From Dipodascopsis uninucleata var. uninucleata (lineage: Eukaryota; Ascomycota; Lipomycetes; Lipomycetales; Lipomycetaceae): DNA of 64,000 nucleotides. Shown in pieces: positions 22,372 through 33,942 of this stretch. Below the pieces are notes generated by a model, which made no database searches, was not told the origin of the DNA, and saw only the letters and a list, made by a program, of their open reading frames with translations. The first letter of the stretch is position 1. Every line of letters starts with the position of its first letter. The position numbers and the translations under genes were made by a program. The DNA lies in NCBI GenBank assembly GCA_030568195.1, contig JAJLTO010000013.1, positions 62,001-126,000 on the forward strand, written 5' to 3'.

Positions 22372-25122
22372 TTAAGCACCAAGATAATAAGGAGAAAACA
22401 CAGACCAATGGAAATTACCAAGTAAGGCTAATCTAACAGCCAGGATATTTAGTTCAACAGACACATCGCGAACAGCAGCATCAGACGATTTATTCACAGT
22501 TGACGATGATGTAGTAGCGTTCTTATCCTGAGACACCGTCGATGACGATGCTGTACTAGTAGTAGTAGTGCAATTGACACCATTGGAGCTGCTTGAGCCA
22601 CTGGTAGTGATAGCAAGAATTTGTCTATTGAGGTCAGTAAGTAATCGCGACTCAAGAAGGGAGTATACCTTCGAGGTAGATTGAAGATTAGCTCTGAGCC
22701 ATGAAGCTGCAAACGAAGCAGTCGACGAAAGATTTTTCGACGGCATCCGCCTTACAACAAATCTTGCAATCTGGAGAGCGATAGAATCAACTTGCTGCAA
22801 CCAAACCGCAGGAGATGAAGATGATGAAATAGTCGTCGAGACATTACTGACTGAGGATGAGGAAGAGGAGGAGGAAGAAGCATGGCTATCAGGTTCAGAT
22901 ACTAAGACAAGAAGATCTGACTTCAACGTATCTGGAAGAGTAACAGAAGGTGCAAGCTGTCGGTATAATGTCAAACATAATTCTAAACATGTCAATTGAG
23001 CAATGTCTGACTTTAAAGATCGTAACCGTGAGAAATCGAAAGTAAATGTAATAGGGAATTCAACAGGAGACGAACTAGAAAGCAATGACACAAGCGCATG
23101 AACGAACACAGCTGAGGGAGTAGAATCTGCGGGAACTGAGGATCGACTAGATGTATACCAGGACACAGCAGAAGTTAAGTCAAGTTTACGGCGCTGGATG
23201 CGCTGGAAGAAATAGTCCTGCTCGAACTCAACGGCTGTATCTACTAAGAGAGGTCGTAGAGTTCGAATTTGGTGATTTGCAACATCAAGTTTCATAGCCT
23301 CCAAAATCGAAAACACCAGTCTCAAGCCATCGACCAAACGAGCAGGAGATCTAGTTTGAACAGCAGCGCGGAAAGACACAAGCATCTGGTCTGCCCACGG
23401 GTCACGCATTGGAGCACAATGAGATTTGAAAACTGAGGCCAACCATGAAGCTAGAACAACAAAATCAAATGCATTATTTCGTAATTGCTGCAGCTGCAGG
23501 TCAATATCAAGAACGTCGTGCACGGCTGACCGGTCTCGTGCTGGAAGAAGTGATAACAGAATATCACGCATGGCAATCAGCACTCCCGCAATCTTTGACT
23601 GTCTAGTAACTACAAGAGATGGAAGACGCCCAGCTTCGTAATCCTCAATGAGAGCTGTGCATTCTTGCTGAACACCTAGCCAGTAATTGTCAGCGGCCAG
23701 CTTTTTTCTTTTACCACGATCACCATCAAGATTTGGTCTAAATTGAAGTTGAGGGTCAAATACTATATCATGTCGTAATTGGGGATTCTTGAATATCTCA
23801 TGTAAATCTAATTCTCTGAGACCCTGCAGATTTACTGGTGGCGCATTAGGCGCAGGGACAGACGACGTAGATGTTGCTGATATCGCGCTAGTAGCACCAG
23901 AAGGAGCAGGTCCAATCGACATCAAATGCCCTAAACCGAGTTATCATCAATGTTAGCACAAGCTAAGTAAAAAAAAAAATGAAGTAGCGAGAAATACAAA
24001 AAGAGATCGCATTAAAAAATACGTAGAAAAATTTAATAATGCAAATTGATAGATGTGATACTTACCAGGATGAGTAAGAGACGTGCCTAGCTGCAAGTGC
24101 TTATGACGGTGACGTCTGCTCTTGTGGTGTTGGTGATGGTGGTGCTGATGCCTGTGTGAAGAGCGAGAAGCTATCGGAACGACTGTAGCAGCATAGATAG
24201 CTAGTATAGAGATGTCTGGTAATGATTTTGACCGACCTCTAGTCTTTCTGTACGTAGTAGAAGGAAGTGAGCTAGCTTTCGAAGAGAGTGAAGACGTATT
24301 TGATCGTGAAACTAAACCAGTCTGTTCTGTAAAGCTTGCGCCTGCGGAGTGCACAGCGATAGTCGTAGTAGGAGTAGCAGTATCAGAAACAACGGCTGAA
24401 GATGTCATATTTACATGGGACGACGTATCAATGCCATCAGAAACTCCAGCGCAAGGAGTTAAAGAAATATTATCCGTAGCGCGCACAGTACTAACAGTAG
24501 TATTACTACTATTAACACCTGATATGTCAGGGATGCCGTTAAGTTTTGCTCGCTTTGGCACAGGAGATTGATGAACTGAGCACACCCGCTTTGATGGTGA
24601 ACCAGGCGGAGATGGAGATGGAGATGATGTAGGAGAAGAAGGTAATGACGGCAAGGACTCCAAAACATTAACATTGCTATCGTCATCATCCTCATCATCA
24701 TTAAGTTGACGCTGTCGCTGTTGCTGTTGTTGATGATGATGGTGATGATGGTGATGATGATGATGGTGGTGGTGGTGGTGATCGTGGTGAAGTAGATAAT
24801 TAGCCGGTGAAGCTGCACCTGATACAACTGGTGAAGTTACCATGGAATTGTCGATGGCTGCACCTGAAACAGTCTGGGAAACTAAAACAGATGCAGAAGA
24901 TGAGGAGCTAACCGCTGAGACAACCGATGGAGCAGGGGAGGGCGATGGCGAAGGTGAAGTGGCAACAGCTGCCACAGCAAGCAGCTGATCATGGTGGTGG
25001 TCATGAGCAGCTGTATGTAGGTGATGAGTGTGGTCGTGATGGCTAGAGGAAGGAGGAGGGGGCTGAGCAGCGGTAGCCGCAGCAGTAGGAGCTTTGTCAG
25101 TTTGCTGTGTAGCCTGGTCCAT
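22372..25122 (-). CDS. SOK1: SOK1/Tcp11-family protein
   Basis: Homologue of yeast Sok1, a high-copy suppressor of loss of protein kinase A, and of animal T-complex protein 11. Its molecular role is not well defined. Exons 25122-24066 and 23930-22372 with a 135-nt intron give 871 residues; the join reads THPGHLMSIGPAP. The first 350 residues are disordered: Pro/Ser blocks, clustered histidines near 28-45, then about 16-17 consecutive histidines near residue 115 followed by glutamines and an acidic run. A basic segment (TTYRKTRGRSKSLPDIS) and a second His/Arg-rich patch precede the junction. The Tcp11 domain starts near 380 with the diagnostic LDLHEIFKNPQLRHDIVFDP and QLQFRPNLDGDRGKRKK and runs to the C-terminus (LLGNFHWSVFSPYYL). 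The ATG at 25122 is the first in the open frame. Confidence 0.9.
24729..24786 (-). repeat. CAC/CAT (poly-histidine) tract in SOK1
   Basis: Mixed CAC and CAT codons encode about 16-17 consecutive histidines, followed by CAA/CAG codons for glutamine. Codon mixing suggests selection for the amino acid run, or an old repeat rather than a fresh expansion. Confidence 0.85.
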
Positions 25123-25965
25123 TGTAAGAGCACTATGTGTGCGTTCTTGTGTGAGAAGCTGCTGCGCAAAGAAAAAAGATATGCTTTTCGGTAGAAAGGA
25201 CAAATAGTGCAGTGAAATCAATATAAATATAAAACAAATCGACGGACAGCTTAAATATGTAAGCACAAGTCTAGATATGTGTGACCTAGCGCTGTCCGAG
25301 TGGTGTGCGTTTTTTTGCTGCGTGGGCGTTAACGACGATATATGTTTGTGTATCGAGCTGGTGTTTAAGTTGCCAGTGCTGCAGTTTAGTTCAGACCGGC
25401 GTACACGTCTTTTGCGAATATTTGCAGCGCACGAAATACTGAACAATTTTGCGGTGACAAGTTGGAAATGAGTTAACGAGCGTAAATCTATTAGGCGACA
25501 AAGTAGACGTATCGCAGGCAGAAGAGGGCAGGGACAAAAAGAAAACCGAAGCACAGAACAATCTCTATATAGGAAGAGTAGCTAATTTTTGCAATCAGTT
25601 CCTTAGTAGTGAATTTCTCTCGTCTCCTATTCTACCTTTTGTGGTCCGCAGACTTTTTATTTAGGCTGTCTCTAGTAGCTGAAAATAGAGGATAGAGATG
25701 AAAGAAAAATAGAAAAGAAAACGAAAATGAAATAACGAAACTAGAAGTAGAAAGGAAAGAGAAAAAAGAAATGAAAGCGTAAGGACTATTTAGTTATATA
25801 TAAAAGGTGAGTATGGAGATATACAGTAGTAAATAAGTACGTTATATACGAATGGAGTATACTTGGCGTAAGGTTATGATTATGATTATTATCATTATTA
25901 TTATCTATTAATTACTGTGGCCATAAAGAAGAGTAAAATAGTAAGTGAATAGTTAATGAGTTAGG

Positions 25966-25995
25966 CAATAATAAATAATAATAATAATAATAATT
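25966..25995. repeat. (AAT)n microsatellite
   Basis: Near-perfect AAT triplets in the region upstream of SOK1. Confidence 0.85.
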
Positions 25996-26936
25996 ACAAT
26001 ATTGGCAATTCGATAGCAGGGCAAAAAACACTTTTCTTTGGACTTTAATTTTCGTTATGCCACTCTGTTTGATTTGGAATTACTAAACGGTGAGCGTGGA
26101 CTTTTTTAATTTTTCGTCATTTTTGCAGCGAAAATTTTACTTTCCTTTGGCTCGTGAGTGGAGACGGACATTTTTCTCTTTTTTTGCCATTTAGAATTTT
26201 AATAATGAAATCTTCACAAGCTTATGGCGATTGGTAGCAAAAGACGCAAAAGACGCAGAGCTACTGTCGTAGGTATCCGCCTCCAGCCCACAAAACATGG
26301 TTAGAGCCAGCGCAGCCGGGCGAAGAAGCGCGGCGGCCCTGCCGCCCTGGCAATGAGTTTTGGTAGGAAAAAGGGTATAGGAGGCGGATGAGGCCGCTCT
26401 AGGTACGCTATGCTCCAGACGCGGATAGGATTCTTGCATAGAGGAGGCGAAAAGTAACGATGTGAGACGGAGAGGAGGAGTGTTTGGTTTGGACGTCATG
26501 AGAAAGAAGCGATTTATAGAAGAGTAGTAGCTTAGGTGCTACGACTGTAGCTGCCTCGTTTACAGGAGAGCTAAGGGCGATTGCAGTTCGTGAGCATGTG
26601 TAGGTTTTATTTCACGTAGAAAGCCAGAGTGTGCGATTGCCGTTCTTGTATTATTGCGTTCTAGTGAAAGGTTTGTTTAATACAATGTGTGCTGTAGGAA
26701 AGGCGTAGCAGCGAAGAGAGTGATATCGCCGACAACAAAAGCCATTGCAGATGGCAACACTTACTAACCAACTAATCGGTTAGCTGGCTGGTTTAAGTCG
26801 TAAGTGACGAAGGGCGCAAAACAACACCAATAACGAAAAAAGCAAAGTGGATGGCAAAAAAACAAAACACAAAATAACCATGCGTAGAATTTTAATGGCA
26901 AAAATAGTGGATGTCATTGGGAAAAACCAAAACAAA

Positions 26937-26957
26937 TATATAATAATAATAATAAAT
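26937..26957. repeat. (TAA)n microsatellite
   Basis: Short run of TAA units flanked by AT-rich sequence in the gene desert. Confidence 0.8.
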
Positions 26958-27411
26958 TTTCACTGCGCATTTTTCAATTAGAGTAAAATTCTAATATAAA
27001 AATTTTCAAAATTATTAAGTATTTTTTTGTCCTACCTAGCCGTGGACCTTATTTCGCTACCATACTATTCAGCCCAGGTTCAGTTTTATACCTTCTTTTA
27101 TTTGTCCCAACGACTGGCGACGTGCTCGTCTACTACAAGTATAGTAGTATGGAGTTTTCTGTGGTGTTAATTAACAATAGTAGTATTTAGTAGTTTCTAT
27201 TATAGGTTTTCCCTATTACTCTTACTACTATTGGTGTAGATTGTAGTAATTGTAGTAGTAAGCAGCAGAAGAATAGTTGCTCCCACTAGTAACAGTAGAG
27301 GCTGGCAGAATCTTGTACGATTTCAATATTCATTTAACATTATTACTTGTATCAGCATCTGCAGCAGCACTATTAACAACTACTATTATAATATAACACT
27401 ACTACAGGGTT

Positions 27412-27453
27412 GTTATTATTATTATTATTATTATTATTAAAATAATAATAATA
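27412..27453. repeat. (TTA)n-(TAA)n inverted microsatellite pair
   Basis: About nine TTA units are followed directly by about four complementary AAT/TAA units, so the segment can fold as a perfect A-T hairpin or extrude as a cruciform. Confidence 0.8.
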
Positions 27454-30400
27454 GAAAAAACAAAAAAGAGAGGAGCTTGCTATTTCTTCTACTCTATCCT
27501 GCAAACACTGCGCATACACGCAAGCTGCTGTCCGGAATTATTCTACTATTGCTGTTATTCTAGTCCTACCACGGGGATGTCGTGTCTTGGTAATATCTGC
27601 GCTATGATAGTACTGTTATAGGATAGTTGCGAATATCATAAATCTTACCAGTAATTTATTTTATTACTATTGTTGCTCCTGCTACAGGTCTTACTATAGC
27701 TGTTAGAATATACTCGCTACTGCGGAGCCGCTAACACTGCCGTACTGTAGTTTCCACCGTTCTTGGAGCCTATAGCGTTCGGTAGTAGCTACCGTCGCTC
27801 CCTAAATGCTGCACAATAGGACAACGTATGCGCGATCTTGCATTCCTACTAATGATGCCGCGCTCTGTGCTTCGAGGAGACCGACTATTCTACGCTGAAC
27901 ACGATCAGTGTAACACGAGAGGACGCTGGATTTTTCAACGCGGCACTAGATCTGGTGCGTCCAGTTACTGCGCAGTACTGTCGGAACATCTGCGGGATGC
28001 TTCATGCTAAACCTCTTCGTGCTGCCTGTATTATCATTCCACTCAAGACATATAGAGGGCCCATTTTGCAAGATGTGCCTTGCATGCACTTTGGCGTTTA
28101 CAATGTAGTTCAACGAGAAAGTGCTAGTAGCCTGTATTCAATTTACTTCTCCCTTTCTTCCCCTTAATAAAATCAAGCCAAAATAAAATATCTCGTGTTT
28201 TAGCGGCCATTCTTTTTTCTTTGTTTTAATTTTACGGTTTTTGCTTCCTCTTTTTCCTTTTTCCCTTTTTCCTCTTTCCTTTCTTCTGCTCCCGCTCATC
28301 GCACTAGTAAACTCAGATCCCACTCCGCTAACACCAATTTTGTCGAGCTAGGTCAGGTGCATTCATCTTACCGCGCAGCATACTTGCTTCTCTTGGTCTA
28401 CATGAGTTCCAGATCTGCGTCCTCCGTAGATATATTTCTATCACGCTCGTCTTTATATCTATTCGCGCACATACCGTTGGTCCTCAAACGAGTTCTTGGA
28501 TTCGTAGCAAGAGCGCCACGCGATAGAAGTGTTTCGATCCCGCTTGCTAGATCTCGATCGTTTGGTGCTCGGTTTACTATGCCGCCAATAAATTAACTAT
28601 CTAGTTCTGGTCCATTGGCTCTTGCGGCCCGCTGGAGTCTCTGCAATGTCCACGCACGCAATACTGTAGCCTGATTGCTTTGTACAGGCGTACAGTCTGT
28701 TTATGCGCAGGCTGTCATGTGTTTAGAATACCCACTCTAATGCCGCATAAATAGATCTAATCTTCCGCCGGCTTTCGGCAAATCGTAAACACTACTCACC
28801 GGAGCCGCAGCCTATGAGGCTCTAGTTATTATGCGACTGAATCTCGGTTTTTCCATTAAGGTTTGGCGCTAGTTCTGTGAAACCTGATTAGGTTGTGGCG
28901 ATAACATAACCTCGAAGGGGGTCCGACTACTGAAAGGAGATACTTATGGTAGCGACTGAGTGTGGCGAGTGACCAGCTTCTGATATTTGCCTACTCTACA
29001 TATTTCGTAGTATTATTATTACGATCATTATGTGATTTCGATTCTCACCGAGCATTTTCGTCCTCTCCCATCGAGTGGATACTTATTACTGTTCATTTGA
29101 TTATTTTTCTTTTAATTTTACCTTTTTCTAGTTTTTTAATTCAATAACTTATTTTTATATGCCCCTACGAGAGTTAGATTTTTTTAATAGTCAATACTAA
29201 TGCTAGATCTTTACTCGCACCTTCCTTCGCTTGTTTCTCGGGTATGCATTACAATTCACTTTCGGTATATTGCCAAGTCCTGTAGCCAATGGCAACTGCT
29301 TCCAACAATCCTGGCAGTCCTATCTCAACGAAGCTGCTCATAGTCCCAGGGCCGGAGCTTTCGCGCTTGTATTAAGATCACAGCGAATGGGACACTAGTC
29401 TGGACTTATGGTGAATAGAATTATTCCGTAGGCCACTTCCTTGTGTTGTCGAGAGAAAATTTTTCCAGGGTGGTCTTGTTAGTCCGATGTATTTTCTGCT
29501 TATTCTTTCGTTCGAGAGACTTTCCAAGTGTAGTAAGATTATAAATAAACGAAAAAGGGAACTTTTAACTGGGCAATCCAAGTAGAGTTAGTTAATGCGG
29601 GTATAAACAAAATTTGGCGTCAAGTGAATACATGGATGCTTAATTTGCCTGGGATAAGGTGCTATTACGTAAATGCCTACTTTCTGTTACATAAATGCAT
29701 TACTTGCCTTCGCTGATTTAGTCTAACAAAGAACCTAACTGGCACAGACGACGAGTAATGTACATCTACTTATGGTCTAGCTGAAACTGAGCATAGCTTC
29801 ATCGGTACTGAGCCCACCTTTACTAGCGGAGAAAATAATGCGCCTTCTGCTAACTGTTACTATTATAATAGCGACCATGCTTCTGCTGCAAGTGAGATAT
29901 CTCTGCATGCTGCGTCTCTGCGCCGCTAGCGACAATTGGATTCTTATATGACACTTTTCGATTTAATTGTCGGTTTAGTGGTAGTTTAGACGAAGAAAAA
30001 CCAAATAAAAAAGAAATAAAATTCTGCTATTCACTCTATCTTCTTCGTACTTGGCTCCCGTATTGGTAAGAAAGACCAGACCCAAAAGAGCTTCTCTGGT
30101 TATCTACTTAGTAGTAGTAGTAGTATTCCTTCCGCCCTTGCGAAATTCCGCATGTTGCTCCGTATCTATTCACAAACTTCATATTAAATTCACAATAATA
30201 AAGAATATCCTGTCCAGGTGTAAATACGTCATTCCAGGTGACTGGTTGCATATCTGCTACCGCAGGTGGAGTTATTTATGCCGACGCGCCCCGTGGAGCC
30301 CTTTCATGCGTCGCTTCTTGGCCGAGCACTGTTTAGATATCAGACGCGTATCAGCCCTATCCTCGTAGTAGAATTCCTAGGTGTATGCGCCCAGGGCGGT

Positions 30401-31889
30401 CGATTCCTAAGCTTTTCTGATGGATTATGATCTGTCCAGCAGCAATCGAAAGTATCACAGATTTCCTAGAACGAATAGGCTAGCAAATTTTTGGTTTCTA
30501 TCTGAAGATAGTAAATGGCGCGATATTCATTACAGTTCGTATTTATTGTCCATAGGACTTGTCGTCGAGTCTGCCTTTAGTTGTATCTGACAGTCGCGGT
30601 TCTTCAATGGAGCTGAATGTACAAGGTCCGTATGTTTATTACATTATATGCCAGAAATCATATTTCAGTTCTTTTTGCCAGCGCTTCGAGATGCGAAATT
30701 AAGATTGGACGGCTATAGCCAGATACGTTTGCTTATTCCTTACTTTTTTGCTGGCTCAGATGATCGAACGCGTAGCAGTTCATAGTGTGTAAGAGCGTGT
30801 GATGTCTTAGCTCTGGTCAGCTGCCGCTGTCAATATATATTATAAATATGTATGTATATGCACCAATATACAGCAGTTGGCCCATGTGCCAGGATCGCAG
30901 AGCTGCCAGGTGGCAGTGAATCGCATGCGACAGTTTCTCATATTCTAAACTAGAAAAGAATATGAGGCCGACGGCTCAGCTACCTGCTAGATAATATTTA
31001 TGTTAATAGCATGTTTATCAGCAGCTATATCTATATGCGTTGTTGTTTGATTTATCTTAGTTATTAGCATCTTGCCAACGCAGTAGATCAGCAGCTCTCA
31101 TGCCACGTTGTGTTTGTGCCTCGTGCCTCAAGATCTTTGGTTAAACATCTCATATATGGGTCGCTATAATGTACTACGTTCTACAAAGAATATTCAGATC
31201 TTTCTTTTAGTGCTAGATAAAAGAAAACCCGTGCAGTGTATCTAAGTATTAAACGTCGTCAGAGCGCTATCTTTACCGGGCATTGAAATGAACCTTGTCC
31301 CTGCATGTCTCTGTATCTAAGTGTCTCAATACTTTCTGTATTGTCTTCATTTACTTATCTAGTGGGTTTATCTATGTATTATGGTCAACAGTTATTATTG
31401 CTGTCTCTGATGTTCTCCCAATCATTATTGTTATAAATTGCTATTGTGATAATAACACTAATATTAATAATAGTAATTATTACTATTGGCGTTGCTACTA
31501 TTACTACTATTTATATTATTATTTATGACGACTACCGCTTTAGTCTCTTAGATATTGCCGGCTAAACGCAGATACTTATCTTCTACTACATTGGTCTCTA
31601 ATACTTCGCAAGTACTGTCGGAGGTAGTGTGCTATTTCCACTTCCTTACTCTATTAATATAGTACAAATCATCGACGGATCCATTCATCGCAGCAGATAA
31701 ACATTGTCTATATTAACAAATTCATGGCCCTCTTTCTTTGAGTTAATTCCCCGCATTGGTAGTTTATGCCCATATTGGTTACGAATTCTTGCTAAAAACT
31801 TGCTCTCCTTCGTTTCATTACGAACTTACGTCAAGTAGTCAATCGCAGATGAGCGATTAATAATTGATAATTTTATCCTCTTTTTCCCC

Positions 31890-32204
31890 ATGCGCCAGTA
31901 TATATTTTTTATCACTAGTAAATCAATAGTCATTGTTGTGACCTATAGGACAAAACAGATCCGCCGCAACCAAGTATCAACCCAGATTCAAGCATGGTCG
32001 CGAATCCATGGAACATACTACTTCTGTGCATACTTCCTATTTGTACTCTTCTCTTATTTCTCTTATTCTGCTCTCAACTTGTTTCGATATTGCAAGGAGA
32101 ATCGTGATGCCTTGGTCGATGAATCTCCAGCCTCAGATTCACCAGCACAAGCGGTGTCCATGGCATATACGGCTAGCAGTAGGTTAAATGGTTACCCTGT
32201 TTAA
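31890..32204 (+). other. Possible small single-membrane-span ORF
   Basis: ATG at 31890 opens 104 codons with one hydrophobic stretch (CAYFLFVLFSYFSYSALNLF) and a polar C-terminal tail. Two other frames through the same bases are also open and hydrophobic, for example 31994-32107 (37 residues, MVANPWNILLLCILPICTLL at its start). This follows from pyrimidine-rich DNA, since T-rich codons give hydrophobic residues in every frame, so I give little weight to any of them. Confidence 0.15.
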
Positions 32205-33128
32205 TGACAAAAAGACAGTCACTGCGATTAAGATTCTGCCACAGAGTATTACTTAACAGCAGATTTGTAGTTTTTTATATTTTTCTTCAGTCTTTACAGC
32301 TTGTCTGTTAGACAGAATGAAAGATATAGCAGGTAGTGAATGACACAAACTATCGTTACCAGTGTTATATAGTGCTCTCCAGATGAGGAATTGTGTATAC
32401 AATTAGATTTTACAAAAGAATGAAATAATGAATATCTGATTTCCTGATGGGTTTTGTCACCCGGTGTTTTGAATACACTATAGAATAAACTAACAATGAA
32501 CTTCATAGTATCCATCACTACTTTTTTTTGTTCATAGCCATGTCATAAAGTACAATATGATACCAGTGTATTCTTTTATTTTAAATTTGGCTCTATCGAA
32601 GATCCACGGCTTTGCATTCTCAATCAACGCTGGATTCAATATGAGCCTACATTAAAATATTATATGGGAGAAATTTCTTCCAAATTCGCCTTTTCTGACG
32701 CTCATGATCTATATGCTGTGGTCGGTGCGCGACTGAATAGTCGAAGACATTCTAATTTTTTATTCTATTATATGGTTTATCTTTCTCATCGTCATTCTTT
32801 CCGACCAGATGATACTGTTGACTTTTACATGTTCTTGTAGATTGAATAATCGCCTATAGTAGTAGCTATTCCTTGCACGTCTACTAAATGATTCGTAAAA
32901 GCCTAGCCCTGATTATGTTAATTTATTACTTTTTAATTACCCTAACATCCGGGAATCTCGCGTGAAAAAGCTAGTGGGCATCGAACTGATATATTCTTTT
33001 CCTTTCTACAGAAGTAATTCTTTTATCCGCGTTGATCAGATTGATTTACGGTTTATTTGCGAGACCGTGTCCACGTTTAGAGCCCATCACCGTAGTGATT
33101 GAATAATAACGCAAGTAGATTCGTCACG

Positions 33129-33485
33129 ATGACCCGAGGTAATCAACGTGAAAAGGCACGCGAAAAGGCCCAGAAAAAGTCTTCCCAGCAGAAGAAGAAA
33201 CTGGACGGCGATCCTCGGAAGCGCTTAGAAGAACAGGCTGCTATAATGCGAGAGAAGCAGAAGTTAGGTAAGTCCTATCATACTATGGATTCGTAAGGGC
33301 TATCTCGTTATCCTGCACTACCTTGATAACAGGTACGATGCGTAACTGGTATGGAAATGAAACCATATATGGTAGTCCTACAAAGTATTTCGTGATAGCC
33401 TTGACCACAATTATTTATGGTATGTTTTCTTTCGCGAGCCTGCTAACTTGAAATAGCTGAGGAACGTAAGGCTGTTGGCAAATAA
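33129..33485 (+). CDS. SERF/4F5-family small basic protein
   Basis: Homologue of small EDRK-rich factor (SERF, MOAG-4), a tiny disordered basic protein known in animals to promote amyloid assembly and to bind RNA; its fungal role is unclear. Two exons, 33129-33267 and 33457-33485, with a 189-nt intron give 55 residues. The N-terminus MTRGNQREKAREKAQKKS is the family signature (usual form MTRGNQREL-AR-KN), followed by a Lys-rich linker and a helical Glu/Lys C-terminus ending LAEERKAVGK. The second exon is only 29 nt and would be missed by simple ORF calling. Splice sites are GTAAG and a CTAAC-containing AG acceptor. Convergent with GLR1. Confidence 0.9.
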
Positions 33486-33942
33486 AGATTTGCCTTATAT
33501 TTTCCGGCCAAAAGTACGACACATTCTACCTTTGCGGTACAAATAAGTAGCTACTACTGGTACAGGCTTCATTACCGCTATGGATGTAGCGTACTCATAT
33601 CATTGCACTCATATCATTGCATAATTTTACTTAGATATTTTAATGTATAACAGGTATTCTCTAAGAAGTCTCTTTTTCATTCCCTGGACATGATCGTCAC
33701 CTGCATACGGTCATTTGAAATTAGTTTGTCCCCAAATTGAGAAATGCTATAGATATGTCATAATGTACTTTGCTTCTATTAGAATACTCATGACAAAAAA
33801 GATAAAAAATATTAGCCCATACATAGTAAGCCAAACAAAAACCAAATATCTCATCAAGCTACGACTTCTTATAAATTTAAATAAAGACTATTACATAATC
33901 CAGATAAATAATTGAGGACAATAGAACAGCTATACTGAGCAC
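33486..33942. other. Intergenic between convergent SERF and GLR1
   Basis: A 457-bp AT-rich stretch holding both 3' ends; I see no gene or RNA in it. A repeated CACTCATATCATTGCA unit near 33605 is the only visible structure. Confidence 0.5.

Larger units (their letters stand above)
25123..33128. other. 8 kb gene desert with triplet microsatellites
   Basis: Lies between the divergent SOK1 and SERF genes. I found no gene with recognisable protein homology and no tRNA or rRNA. Short open frames exist (26499-26191 minus, 30051-30368, 31890-32204 plus), but their composition follows the local DNA. The stretch is AT-rich with several triplet arrays: AAT near 25966, TAA near 26937, TAG/TAC-rich sequence at about 27120-27310, a TTA/TAA inverted pair at 27412-27453, and mixed TTA/CTA/TAC units near 31440-31530. 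One GC-rich island lies at about 26270-26360. It may hold a long promoter or leader for SOK1, noncoding RNA, or chromosomal structure; the sequence alone does not decide. Confidence 0.6.

Noticed and set aside
25123-25554. Upstream extension of SOK1 exon 1
   Set aside because: Open but without ATG, and its hydrophobic and cysteine-rich composition does not match SOK1 proteins.
26191-26499. Minus-strand 102-codon ORF in the gene desert
   Set aside because: Starts with ATG, but composition is Ala/Ser/Leu-rich following a GC-rich island, with no domain or signal.
28500-28550. TTTCGATCCC resembling a tRNA B box
   Set aside because: No A box, acceptor stem or anticodon arm could be built around it; no tRNA called.
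30051-30368. 105-codon plus-strand ORF in the gene desert
   Set aside because: No ATG at the start, no recognisable motif, and the hydrophobic stretch comes from a GTA/TAG triplet run.
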